A stretch of 64,000 nt of DNA from Pyropia yezoensis (Eukaryota > Rhodophyta > Bangiophyceae > Bangiales > Bangiaceae). The notes beneath the pieces are model-generated. The model was not told the origin of the DNA, did not search any database, and saw only the letters and a program-made list of their open reading frames with translations. The stretch spans positions 26,884,894-26,948,893 of the forward strand of contig CM020618.1 in the NCBI GenBank assembly GCA_009829735.1. Reading direction: 5' to 3'. Below, piece by piece: positions 1 to 10,711 of this stretch (positions are counted from its first letter, which is position 1; every line of letters starts with the position of its first letter). The position numbers and the translations under genes were made by a program.

Positions 1-1627
1 ACGAGGGTGCTGCGGCCGGCCTCCACGTCCGCCAGAGCGGACTGGAGACGGTCCAGCACGCCGCCGAAGCAACGCGCGGACCCAACCAGCGCAGCACCTG
101 GCGGGATGTCCCCCCAGCTAACAGAGAGACCCTCCCGCATCGCGCGGGCAACAAGGGCGTCAACGCTCTCATACCAGAGACGGGGACCCCCGTCAGGCAT
201 GACAGGGGCGGGAGGTGACACGGGGCGCAGCCAGAGGAGCCACAGGAGCCGACACGGCTACCACCGGAGCTGGTGGCACCTGATACGAGGCCCGGTAGGA
301 CCCTACTGAAGGAGCTCCACCGTGAACCCGGCGGGGCTCGGCCCGACGACGGGACACCTCACGCTCCCCACCCGCAGAGCCCCACTCTCGGGGACGACGG
401 CCAACCGCCGCAGGCATCGGGTTACCGAACCACGGAGCAAGGACCTGAAGAGGGTCATGGCTAACCATGGGAATACCCAGGTCAGCAACAGCCTCGGTGG
501 ACGCCCACCCATGGCAATTGGGCTCACCCGGCTGAGTACGCCGGATACGCAACGAGTGACGAGGCAAGGGGGAAGCCCCAGCCTGCGGGTCCCGGTACGG
601 GGGAAGGGCCAACACCCCAGCCCAGTTCACGGCATCGTGAACAGCCAGCAGGGCCTCGAACTCCCGGGCCAACCCGGTCTTGGCGGCTATCATGTCCACG
701 CCCAACTGCGCGATGTGCCGACGGACACCCGTCGGAAGATGAAACAGGCGCCCCTGCCGGCGGACGGACAGCAAGAAGGATGAAGCCTGCCCGAGGGTAA
801 CCTCAAGGGTGAAGGTACCCTGCAACGGGTGGACCGGCCGGGAGGCCAACACACTCCCGAAGTATCGGAGACAGGAGCCGGTGTCAAACCGGAAAGCAGG
901 GGCGGGTTCCAACCCCTCCTGCCACAGAGGCGGGCGCACGGCAGTGTATACCGGCGCGCGACCGTTACCGGTCTGCAACGCACACGTTATATCGGTGCGG
1001 AACGCATCCGCCTTGACACCATGGTTGCGTCGCCAGCTCGACGCTGACTTCAACCCCGCCATAGGCGGGTACGGAGCCGTCAACGTCAGGTACGGGGATA
1101 CCCCCGGGAAGTACTCGAACCCGGGATACCGGCCGGTATCACCCACCGTCTCCCCAAACGCAACTGGCTCCGCCGCCGCCGCAATCCCCCGAGCACTAGC
1201 CGGGTAGTCAGCCTCCCGCGGCGACGCGGGGGCAATCAAGTCGCATATCCCGAAGGCGGAGTCGAGGTAGACCTCACCCCGCCCAATCCGGGTGCGCCAG
1301 AGCTGCGCATGCCGGTCGTCCGGCTGGCTCAGGATCCAATGATGCTCCACCCGGACCGCGTCCGGCTGGTTGACCAGCCGCACCAACTCCCGCTCCAACC
1401 TCGGGTCCACCTTGACGCGCCGGGAGGTCTCTCCAGGAAGACGCGGCTGGTGGAAGTCCACCCGCATCCGCCCAGCGGACTCCATCGACTCCTGCACAGT
1501 CAGGCCTCGAACCCGAGCCACCAAGTCGGACATCGACATAGCGGGTTGACCCGCCGCCAAGGCGACACCGCCACCCAAAGGGGCAACCCGGGCAGGACCA
1601 GGAAGAATAGGGGGCGCCGGGGGAAGC
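1..1627 (-). pseudogene. Element A antisense ORF (aORF), C-terminal piece
   Basis: Read on the minus strand, 1627 to 193 is open and nearly identical in protein sequence to the central and C-terminal part of the intact aORF of element C (33438-35885). Shared stretches include WILSQPDDRHAQLWRTR, LQTGNGRAPVYT and FGSVLASRPVHPLQGTF. Near position 220 the spacing differs by one base from C, so the frame is lost; sequence homologous to the C-terminal helical segment of C continues in another frame to the window edge. The N-terminal part lies beyond element B at 10712-11156. The frameshift plus the 9-kb insertion make this copy non-functional. The protein family is unknown to me; the call rests on homology to the other aORFs here. 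Confidence 0.8.
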
Positions 1628-2096
1628 TGTGGCAGTATTGACCCCCAGGTAGGGGGGCAACACGTGCCATGCAAGGGGCGGCAGGCCACTAGCCTGATCC
1701 GTTCCTCCCCCTGCATTTGGGTCCATATTCCCTAAGTTTGGGATAGTTAGCTTAGTAGTAAATCCAACTTGGATTTGAGGGTTTTCTGCATTTATCGTCT
1801 TGAATTTTCGTGTGGCCCGGTGGGCAGGTGCTGGGGTGGGAGATTCTGAGTGGCGAAATTCTGAGTGGACCCTGGGAGGATAAGGGGAGGGACAGCGGGG
1901 CTTGGCCCTGCGTCCCCGTCCCGACCAAGAAACTGTTGGACCACACACCATCCTCTTGTTTGTCCGTGGGGGGTTTGCCCCACAACAGGGACAGAGTGTG
2001 TGCGACTTGCACTTCTTCCGGTTCCTCCGACACCGGAGGCAGCCCTTGCACACCGCCCCAACTTGGGTGCCGTGTGTGCATGTGGTTTTTCCCACA
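1628..2096 (+). repeat. 5' LTR of element B
   Basis: It starts TGTGGCAGTATT and ends TTTTTCCCACA. It is nearly identical to 10244-10711. The 3' copy ends TGCCACA, giving a perfect TGTGGCA/TGCCACA terminal inverted pair; the 5' copy has one change there. The primer-binding site follows after 2 nt. I see no clear TATA box. Confidence 0.92.
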
Positions 2097-2098
2097 TT

Positions 2099-2116
2099 TG
2101 GTGGAGCAGCAGGGGA
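2099..2116 (+). other. Primer-binding site of element B
   Basis: TGGTGGAGCAGCAGGGGA begins 2 nt after the LTR. It starts with TGG, the complement of a tRNA CCA end, and the same 18-mer follows the LTR in elements C and D. The primer tRNA would end TGCTGCTCCACCA. It does not match the usual initiator-Met primer (PBS TGGTATCAGAGC type), and I cannot assign the tRNA. Confidence 0.8.
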
Positions 2117-2215
2117 CAGAGGTAAACTTTACCTCCGGGTGCACCCGGGTGTACGGGGCCCTCTGTCTCAGAGGAACGGTGGTCTTGGACCGTGTCGTAC
2201 GGATCGTCAGCCAAC

Positions 2216-3871
2216 ATGGCTAGCTCGGACCCCCCGTCGTCCGGGGAGTACACGGGTGACGCACGTACTTCAGTGCCTTTGAATACTGGTGAGACACAGG
2301 TGGGTTTACCTGGGGTCGCAGAGGGACTAGAGGTCCCTCAAGCCAGCAGGACTGGAAGTACGGGCGGGCAACAGGCCGCCCCGACTCAGTCGGGAGTTCA
2401 CTCGGGTGACACTTCTGATGTGGGTGGGCCGAAGTCTGGCCACCGTGTGGTATACTCAACGGGAACGTCCCGAGGGGTGAGGACTGTCCCCGCGGGTTCC
2501 ACTCGGGTTGGAGCCAACTTTGGCTTGGAGCCGTCGCCAACTAGGCTTTCGGAGGACGGTGGACCTCCGTTGGTCGGCGATGGGCTCGCGCCCATGCCCC
2601 CGGTTGAGACCCCTGAGGAACGTGGTTACCCCTCAGGTGGACTCCCGGAGGCGGACCGAGACTCAACTGGAGTCGTCAATCCCCTCCTCGCGGAAACTGT
2701 CCGTCGGGAGGCGACCAATGTGTTGCGGCAGACTTTGCCGGACCTGGTGGTCACGATGACGAATACTATTCTGAATCAGATTGTGGCGAGTTTGCCAGAT
2801 GGCCTTAATGTCCAGACCGGATTGGGGCTTTCGAGCCCGCAGGCGCAGGGGGAATCCCCCCTTACGCCTATCTCTGGTCGCCCCGAACTGGGGGCGACAC
2901 CTGTGACTCCCAACGAGGGAGCCACACCAAACTCGGTGGGGCGTACGCCCTTCATGGGGGAGTTCCCCCCGGAAACGCCGGCGGCTACACCAAGCGCGCC
3001 GCGCCAGACTACAGGCACTGAGGGTGAACTTACCCCAGTGCCACAGCGGCTGTTCCCTCAACGTGAGGTGCCGTGTGTGCATGTGGTTTTTGCCACATTT
3101 GGTGGAGCAGCAGGGGAGGTGACGTCCTATTTGGAGCTCGTCAACTGGTTGTTGAGAGCCATGGTTGATGAGGCAGCATTGGCTTCTCAAGTCGAGGAGT
3201 TTACGCAAGCCCATCAGGAAGAGGCGGAGGACGAGTTGTCCTCTGCGGAGCGAGTCCGTAAGCTCAACAATCTTTGTCGGTTTCTTCATCCACAAGCTGT
3301 GGTGAAGAGTCGGTTTGTGGAGGGACTCCATTGGTCCGTCCGGATGGAGACCCGGGAGCATAACACTGCCCGGGCGACCCTGGCCGAGTTGCGCAGGTTC
3401 GCCTATCGCAGAGGCGAGGCCTACCGCAAGTTGCGGGAGGAACAACGCCAGGAGCGTCGGGCCGAGTTGGCCAAGGAACGGGAGGAGGCGCGCCAGGCCA
3501 GAGAGTTGAGAGAGGCACGCCGAATCCGCAAGGAGAGGGTGGTAGCTGCCGTGGGAACTTCCCAGGGTATCCCTTCGTCTTCCCCAGGTGGGAAGATCCC
3601 TCCCGGAACAGACCATCGGTGTTGGAACTGCAACTCCGATGGACACTGGGCATATGATTGCCCCAAGTTGAGTAAACGCATCCAACAATTTGTTAGGAAT
3701 GCGAGTAAGAAGTCGGCTACGAACGAAGTACGTTCACGCCGCGAGGGTGGGTCTCGACCGGTCGTCGCGGTCGCCACACCCTCTGCGGAGGAGGCAGACA
3801 CGTCGTCTTCGGACTCGTCGTCTTCCTCCCCGCCCTCAGATTCGGACGCCAAGTCGGCGGGAAACGAATGA
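2216..3871 (+). CDS. gag: Gag polyprotein of element B, capsid N-terminal half replaced
   Basis: The first in-frame ATG is at 2216; the open frame extends slightly upstream only through a GTG. The 551-codon product has a Ser/Thr/Pro/Gly-rich N-terminal region (about residues 1-280), a retrotransposon capsid segment (YLELVNWLLR onward, about 303-400), a highly charged helix (REEQRQERRAELAKEREEAR), a CCHC zinc knuckle CWNCNSDGHWAYDC at 469-482, and an acidic Ser-rich tail ending GNE. The element D Gag has about 120 extra residues before the matching YPEAVNWLLS motif (FMTGEAEQRF region). Here that half-capsid is absent, and a 51-nt copy of the LTR end plus primer-binding site sits at the junction. 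The TGA stop overlaps the pol ATG (ATGA), suggesting termination-reinitiation. Likely assembly-defective. Confidence 0.88.
   Translation: MASSDPPSSGEYTGDARTSVPLNTGETQVGLPGVAEGLEVPQASRTGSTGGQQAAPTQSGVHSGDTSDVGGPKSGHRVVYSTGTSRGVRTVPAGSTRVGANFGLEPSPTRLSEDGGPPLVGDGLAPMPPVETPEERGYPSGGLPEADRDSTGVVNPLLAETVRREATNVLRQTLPDLVVTMTNTILNQIVASLPDGLNVQTGLGLSSPQAQGESPLTPISGRPELGATPVTPNEGATPNSVGRTPFMGEFPPETPAATPSAPRQTTGTEGELTPVPQRLFPQREVPCVHVVFATFGGAAGEVTSYLELVNWLLRAMVDEAALASQVEEFTQAHQEEAEDELSSAERVRKLNNLCRFLHPQAVVKSRFVEGLHWSVRMETREHNTARATLAELRRFAYRRGEAYRKLREEQRQERRAELAKEREEARQARELREARRIRKERVVAAVGTSQGIPSSSPGGKIPPGTDHRCWNCNSDGHWAYDCPKLSKRIQQFVRNASKKSATNEVRSRREGGSRPVVAVATPSAEEADTSSSDSSSSSPPSDSDAKSAGNE
3067..3117 (+). 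repeat. Copy of the LTR 3' end plus primer-binding site inside gag
   Basis: These 51 nt match the end of the element B LTR and the following primer-binding site (2067-2116). They remain in frame and are translated as PCVHVVFATFGGAAGE. They mark the junction where half the capsid domain is missing relative to element D Gag. Confidence 0.85.
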
Positions 3872-6800
3872 CCGTTGGGGCTGGTCGTCCGAAGCTCACA
3901 ACGGCAGCCTCGGCCAAGTGGGCCAGGAGGACGAACCAACCGTGCCGGATACTGCGGCGACCTAAGGGAGTCCGCCCACCTCGGGTAGGACTCCCCAAGA
4001 ACGTAAACCCACGTCGGGTCATCGCGGTGCTGACGGGTGAGAACTTCCAGGTGGCTGGACGGGTGCAACTTGCCCCCGGCCGCGCCTGTTGTGCCCGTAT
4101 CGTACTTGATACCGGGTCAGCAGCCTCCTCGATACGCAAGTCGCTATTACCAAAGGAGGTGAAGCTCCAACGATGGAGGTCCAAAGCTGACCATATGATT
4201 GACATCAATGGTGGGGTACTTCCCATCGTTGGTGCCGTGACCCTACCAACTAGGTTGGGGACCCATGAGGTCGACGTGACCTATGGTGTAGTTTAGAATA
4301 TATCGGTACCCCTGCTTCTGGGTACCCCTTATGTTGTTACACAAGTGCCTTTGATTTGTGGCCCTGAGTACTGGGTCAAGTTGATGAATGGGGAGACTAT
4401 CCCCATCCTTGGTAAGGGAAAGTCTGTGGCTCCTGTGACAGTTTCACCGTCGAAGCCTGTTTGCTCTGTGAGGGAAGGGTTTACTGCTACCCTGCGTCTA
4501 GCCCGTAAAGTCACGTTGCCCCCCAACTCGGTGGCGCACGTTGACGTTGTAACTGATTATACGGGGAACGGGTTGGTGCACCCTCACCCCCGTCTTGCTC
4601 GCAAGCACCAAGTGCATGTTGCCCTTGGCACGATGGACTCCAAAGCCGGAGTCCCGTGGAGGATCCAGGTGATGAACCTGAGTCCGACGCCCAAGTACTT
4701 CAAGTCGGGAGCCAAGTTCGGCTATATCGACCAACATGAGGGACCGGTAGTAGCGGTCACCCTCAACGCGGGCGCAAGTAGCGACCCGAAGTCCGGAAAG
4801 GAGAAGCATCAAGCCAAGTCGGCCGCCTCTCCTCGGCCCCATGTGAACATGGAGGGTGTCCCCCCCAGGTTGAGGGTTCAAGTTGAACGCCTCTTGGACC
4901 AATATCACAAGTTGTGGGATGGTCAATTGGGACTCATGAGAGCCACCCAACACCGGATCGAGTTGAAGCCCGGTGCACCCCCTATACGCCAACAACCGTA
5001 TAGGGGAGGACCTCGTTCAAGGGCCCTCGTTAAAGAGCAAGTTGCTCGCATGGAGGCCCTCGATGTGATCGACGCCAGCAACGCCGAGTGGGCGAGTCCG
5101 GTGGTTATCGTCCCCAAAGTTGATGGGACCCCCCGGTTTTGTATCGACTACCGTAAGCTCAACGAGAGCACGGTGAAGGGCAGATATCCCCTACCTAGGA
5201 TGGACGACTGTCTGGACTCTCTGGGGGAGGCAAACGTGTTCTCTACCCTGGACTGTAACGCGGGGTACTGGCAAATTCCCATTGCCTCGGAGGACAGGCA
5301 TAAAACTACCTTTACCTGTCACTGTGGTACCTACCAGTGCAAGCGCCTACCGTTTGGTCTGTGTAACGCGCCGGCAGCTTTCCAGCGCGCTATGGACATG
5401 ATTCTGGCCGGAGTACGGTGGCAGATCTGTCTTGTGTACCTAGACGATATCATTGTGTTCTCCCGAAGTCCGGAGGAACACATTGGCCATCTTGGCCAGG
5501 TGTTCAAGCTACTTGCTGACGCCGGTGTGTCACTGAAGGCGAGTGAGTGCCACCTCTTTACTCAAGAGGTGGAAAACCTGGGACATGTTGTCCGTCCGGG
5601 GCGTCTCAGTGTCAACGAGAAAAACTTGAGGGCCATTCGTAAGGCTCAGTACCCCCGGACCCAGACCCAGATGAGGAGCTTCCTCGGGATGTGTAACGTG
5701 TACCGACGTTTCACCAAGGGCTTCGCCAAGGTGGCGAAGCCGTTGAATGAGCTAGTGAGCTCAACGCTACCGAAGAACCTGCCTCCCCCAAGTCGGGTGG
5801 AGCAGGAATCCTTTGAGACTCTTCGGGACCTTCTGCTGAAGCCCCCCATCTTGGCTATTCCCAGGTTGGGAGGCCACTACATCCTGGATGTGGACGCTAG
5901 CTACGACCAACTTGGTTGTGTGTTGCTTCAGCAGCAGCCGGACAAGGAGTACTTGCCGGTGGGATACTTCAGTAAGGGGCTGAACTCGGCCGAGAAGAAC
6001 TACGGAGTCACCGAGTTGGAGGGACTCGCAGTGGTGTGGGCGGTGACGTCACTTCGTCACTACCTAGAGGGTGAGAAGTTCCTCATCCGCTGTGACCACC
6101 GCGCGTTGCAGTTTATCTTCAAGACGGACTGTACGAACACTCGTCTCAACCGGTGGAGGGTGCGACTGGCACCCTTCAACTTTGACATTGAGTACCAACC
6201 TGGCAGGCAACATGCCCTTGCCGATGGCCTCTCTCGGGTACCTACCGAGGGGCTGGACACTAACCCAGTCGATGAGGACATCCCCATCGTGGGGGTAGTC
6301 ACGCGCTCGGGTCAGGCGTTGAACCCCGAGGCGCCAGGGAACAAGAAGTACTTGCCCCTGTCCCTGGACGAGGTGGTGAAGGCCCAGGCCGAGGATCCCT
6401 TCTGCAAGTCGCAGAGGGATACACTGGATAGAGTGGTGGAGACGCGTTTCTTTCTGGGAGACGATGGCCTCCTCATGAGGAGGGGGGTATTCCAGGGGGC
6501 TGAACAACTTGTCGTCCCCGCATCCCTCAAGGACAGTATCCTTGAGAGGGAGCACAACGCTCCCACGGGTGGACACCTGGGGTCTAGTAAACTGTACCAG
6601 ACCCTGAGGACCAGGTACTACTGGCCGTCCATGGTGGTGGACATCTACAGTTGGGTGGCTGCCTGCACAAGTTGTGCACAGAACCGTCTGATGGAACGGC
6701 GGCCTACTACGGCAATGCTATTGTTCCCGGCCAAGGAGCCCTTCGCCGCGTTGGCAATGGACATCCTTGGGCCACTGCCAGTGACCGAGGAGGGCAACCA

Positions 6801-7851
6801 GTACCTCCTGGTCATCTGTGACCGCTTCATGAAACTTACGCGAGCGATCCCACTGGCAGAGATCACGGTCATGTCGGTCGTGTCAGCCTTCCTAGATCAC
6901 TGGGTTGCCGCGTATGACATCCCAGATAGTACACTATCGGACAATGGACCGCAATTTGCGTCTGTACTGTTTCAGGGAGTGCTGGATATGTTGGGGGTTA
7001 AGGCAAACTATGCCACCCCCTACCACCCACAAACTAATGGGCAGGTGGAGCGCTTCAACAAAACTATTGTTAGGCAGCTGCGCCACTATGTGAGTGAGCA
7101 CGTGAAGACATGGGACCAATACATTTCTATTCTTACCACTGCCTACAATTCGCAGGTTCACTCATCTACCGGGGAAGTACCCCTCGCTTTTGTGACCCCC
7201 CGTCGTGTGCGGTCTATTGCCGTGCGGCGGTCGCTCTCAACTAGGGAGGATGGTGGCAGTACGCCTACTCCTACTGAGAGTAAGGCGGAGTTCGCTGCTA
7301 GGCTTGAAAACCTCATCCCTAAAGTCAGGGCTGAGATGGACAAAGCACAAAAGCGCTACAAGCGTACCTTTGACAAAAAGGTGCGCAATGCTAAGCACGT
7401 CCCCGAGCAGGGTGACTGGGTGCTGGTACACTCACACACCCCAACTGGGGGTAAGCTGGTACTCCAGACGAAGGGGCCGTACAAGGTCCTTCGTACTGAT
7501 GGGCGGCGCTTCACCATCGAAAGTGACGATGGGGTCCGCACAGTGAACGGACAGGACGTGGTCAAAGTTGCACCACCGCCTGCAGGCGACCCAGCTTGGG
7601 CGCGTGCTTTGGAAGCGTGGCGCCTCCCCTCACTGCCTGCGGCCAAACAGGGCCCGCAGGAGTACGTGTTCGATAAGTTCATCGACCACGGATGGGATGA
7701 AGACACTGACCGCCTCATGTTGAGGGTGCGTTGGTTTGGCTACAAAGCCAAGGACGATACGTAGGAGTATGTGGAGGACCTTCCCGCTGAGAAGGTCCGG
7801 GCGTACTGTGCCCGGAATGAGATAGACCCTAACAGCCCTCCCTCAACGTGA
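3868..7851 (+). pseudogene. pol: Pol polyprotein of element B (PR-RT-RNaseH-IN-chromodomain) with two in-frame TAG codons
   Basis: ATG at 3868 overlaps the gag stop. Numbering from it: aspartic protease DTGS at 81-84; reverse transcriptase with FCIDYRKLN, LPFGLCNAPAAFQ and catalytic YLDD at 524-527; RNase H (ILDVDAS, TELEGLAVVWA); integrase zinc finger (H-H-C-C, ending CTSCAQNR) and catalytic D965, D1025, E1061 with D-35-E spacing; a C-terminal GPYKVL module and a chromodomain (EYVFDKFIDHGWD...LRVRWFGYK). TAG at 4294 (codon 143) splits the protease after the DTG half. TAG at 7762 (codon 1299) replaces the Trp of the DDTWE chromodomain motif seen in element D. Beyond it the frame stays open to TGA at 7849. 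The long body from 4297 to 7761 is otherwise intact. Read-through cannot be excluded but decay is likelier. Confidence 0.9.
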
Positions 7852-7962
7852 GGGAAGGCCGAGCAACAGTGCCAAGAGAGTGCTTCAAGTCGAAGTGGTA
7901 CGCAGAGTCGCTTTTAACTACAGCCCTAACCCTCACACTCTCACAACAAAGGCAGCTCCCAA
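7852..7962. other. Spacer between convergent pol and aORF of element B
   Basis: About 110 bp separate the pol stop from the aORF stop on the other strand. I see no repeat or array like the one at this place in element C. Confidence 0.6.
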
Positions 7963-9905
7963 CTAGGCACGCATGCTAGACTCTCCCACTCCACGGCCCT
8001 CGCCCTCACGTGGAGGCGAGCGGTGAGACCCACGCCGATAACGGTCTCCACTCGTCGGAAGGGGCGGCGGCTTCAAGTCGGAACCGTCGCGCCCTTCACG
8101 GTCGCGCAAGTGGCGCCGACCGTGGCTACTCTTCTGCCTGGTCTTGCGCGCAAGTTTGCGACGCAGACGCTGGACAGACTCCGTCTCCGACGGGGTAGAG
8201 GACTCCGAAACGGAGTAAGACAACTCGTCTTCCGACACGGAGGGAGAGCGCCGCGAGTGTCGGCGGCGACGGCGAGGAGGCGAGTATGCCCGGCTCGCGC
8301 GACGTTTGCCACGCCCAAGTGGGGCTGGCTGGGGCATAATAGCCCCAATGCGAGCCAACTCGGCTGTCATGAACTCCGCCACCGACTCGCAACTCGCGGT
8401 CGCCACTGCAGTACGAACGCGCTCCTCAAGTTGAGGAGTCTCGGAACTCTGGAGGGTTGCGGTCGACGCGGCCAACGAGGAAATGGTGCGCACCAACGTG
8501 GTGATCATCATCTCTGAGGTTAGAGGCGTGGGCGGTAACACCAACTTGGGGTATACCGTCAGGAGGGTGGCCCCCAAGTTGGGGGACACCGGGGTGGATG
8601 ACTCCACGGCCACGCTGATCGGGATGTTCCCGTGAGGCTGGAAAAGAACAGGAGGAAGCGGAGGGGCACGCCGAGGTGGCGGTACCCGGGTGTAACTGCG
8701 ACCCCGACTTGGGGCCCCCGCAGTGGGTTGAGTCATGTGGTCATCATAGGACGGCACGGCCACAACTATAGGCTTGTCTGGGGGTGGCGCAGTATGGCGA
8801 TCTACCTCCGGGGCATACGGGTAGTCCCCGATGCCCAACCCCTCTCGTAGGACCACACGGCCGTCGTGAAGTTCACGAGCGACCCACACGAACTGGCGAA
8901 GTGCGCCATCGTCCTTGGGCCCACGCGTGGGGCGGCGCAACTTGTGCTCAATGCTCTCCCACTCGATAAACTTGCGGAGCCGGAGCATCTCCTCAAGTAG
9001 AGTGAGTTGTCCTGATGAGCACCCCTCAGCAACTAGCTGAGGGGTGAGCTGTTCCAAACCTTGGATGAGCCGGAGGGGGAGATGCCAGAGCATCCCCCGC
9101 CGCTGAACACAAGACACCCAGGTCGACATGACCTCGAGGAGCCACTGGGTGGCCAACATGGCCCACACCAGGTGATCAGGGCCAGCCGTCAACATGACGG
9201 AGCCGAAGTGGTCAAGCAACCGTGGCAGCAACGCCGGGAACCCGTAGGGGACCTCAACTTGAGGCCACCACTCGGGCTTCTTCGGATAGTACTGCTCCTT
9301 ACTGGCAGCAGACTGCTGAGGGAACTCAAGTTGAGCCGAGGTCACCAAGTAGGGACCTCGCCGGAAGTCTTTCTCCATCCGCACATCAAAGTGATGAGTG
9401 TGCGGGTCGGCCTCGTGGAGGTACGGGGGGCGAATTGCCACCGCGTCCCAAGTAAAGGTCGGCAAGTCGCCGGGAACCGGAATGTTCCCCCGCGGTCCAC
9501 CATGGCCTTGGCACGCTGAACGTCCTCAACCTCCTCATCGTCCAGGAAGGAAAACTGGTCCGTCCTGAAGCCGGCAGGGAAAGCGACCCTACGGGGATAC
9601 TTCTCCCGTAGGCGGTCCCATACCCGACCCATCGCTGCGCCAAGTCGGCCACAGCGAAGAACAGTCAGCTCCTCCTCATAGAGAGGCCAAGCGGGGTAAA
9701 ACCACCGCCCCAAGGCCTCACGCGGGACATCTTTTCCCGCCTTCGGGGGAGACCCCGCCGTCAACCCAAAGCCGGGTGACGCGGGAGTCCCATCCCCCGG
9801 AGCGATCGCGGAGCCCCCGCCGGAAGTCCCGGCGGGTGCTGCACCGTAGGTGGTGTCCTCCATACGCTCATCTAGAGAGTCCGTCTCCACTCCCGGGGTC
9901 GCCAT
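7963..9905 (-). pseudogene. Element B antisense ORF (aORF) with a single frameshift and an RS-rich tail
   Basis: On the minus strand the first in-frame ATG is at 9905. The frame runs to about 9470, where one base appears missing in a C run; the next frame carries on to 7963 (500 codons). Together they give about 640 residues: a Ser/Gly/Pro-rich start, a mixed globular core (about 100-400) that aligns with the aORFs of elements C and D, a helical stretch (PQLEERVRTAVATASCESV), and a basic Arg/Ser tail (SPPRRRRRHSRRSPSVSEDE) resembling nuclear RS domains. Core matches to C include FGSV(M/L)LT, SCVQRRGMLWHLP versus LSVRRQGRLFHLP, and the IxPPYL region. It converges on pol with no overlap. Function unknown; I recognise no catalytic motif. 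Confidence 0.8.
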
Positions 9906-10230
9906 GGCTCTCCCCAAGTTGGGGAGAGACGCTCTGGCTATCGCGGCACGAGACCCGCCTCGAGTTGAGAAGGACTCGGATCGTGGGTATACGGGTGGCC
10001 TCCCCAGCGTGGGGCGGCCCAGTGGAAGGTGAAGGGGAGGTGGTGGTGATGGTGAAGTGTGAACTGAGGAGAGCAAGCTGCCGAGTGGGCAAGCTTGAGG
10101 AGAGGGGCGGTCAACGTGACCGCCTCCACATCCGTGTTACGTACTCGATGGGGGACAGCACGTCGCGCCCCCAACGCCGAGACGTGCGTTTACGCACCCC
10201 CTCACAGGGCCGACCGGGTCGGTCGGAACT

Positions 10231-10243
10231 GAGGAGAGGGGAG
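10231..10243 (+). other. Polypurine tract of element B
   Basis: GAGGAGAGGGGAG sits directly before the 3' LTR, the expected site for plus-strand priming in reverse transcription. Confidence 0.8.
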
Positions 10244-10711
10244 TGTGGCAGTATTAACCCCCAGGTAGGGGGGCAACACGTGCCATGCAAGGGGCGGCAG
10301 GCCACTAGCCTGATCCGTTCCTCCCCCTGCATTTGGGTCCATATTCCCTAAGTTTGGGATAGTTAGCTTAGTAGTAAATCCAACTTGGATTTAAGGGCTT
10401 TCTGCATTTTTCGTCTTGAATTTTGTGTGGCCCGGTGGGCAGGTGCTGGGGTGGAAGATTCTGAGTGGCGAGATTCTGAGGGGACCCTGGGGGGATAAGG
10501 GGAGGGACAGCGGGGCTTGGCCCTGCGTCCCCGTCCCGACCAAGAAACTGTTGGACCACACACCATCCTCTTGTTTCTCAGTGGGGGGTTTGCCCCACAA
10601 CAGGGACAGAGTGTGTGCGACTTGCACTTCTTCCGGTTCCCCCGACACGGGAGGCAGCCCTTGCACACCGCCCCAACTTGGGTGCCGTGTGTGCATGTGG
10701 TTTTTGCCACA
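10244..10711 (+). repeat. 3' LTR of element B
   Basis: 468 bp, TGTGGCAGTATT to TGCCACA, matching 1628-2096 with about 15 differences. The next bases return to the antisense ORF of element A. Confidence 0.92.

Larger units (their letters stand above)
1628..10711 (+). mobile_element. Element B: family-1 Ty3/gypsy (chromodomain) LTR retrotransposon nested in element A
   Basis: Two direct LTRs of 469 and 468 bp, both bounded by TGTGG...CCACA, enclose a primer-binding site, gag, pol (PR-RT-RNaseH-IN-chromodomain), an antisense ORF and a polypurine tract. The PR-RT-RH-IN order is that of Ty3/gypsy, and the chromodomain tail that of chromoviruses. The LTRs differ at roughly 15 positions by eye (about 3%), so the insertion is older than element C. 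The flanking 5-mers (GAAGC left, CCTTG right) do not form a target duplication. Coding damage: a gag deletion patched with LTR/PBS sequence, two TAG codons in pol, and one frameshift in the antisense ORF. Confidence 0.9.

Noticed and set aside
1274-2253. Several ORFs across the 5' LTR of element B on both strands
   Set aside because: These are LTR-derived and also appear over the 3' LTR; no protein homology.
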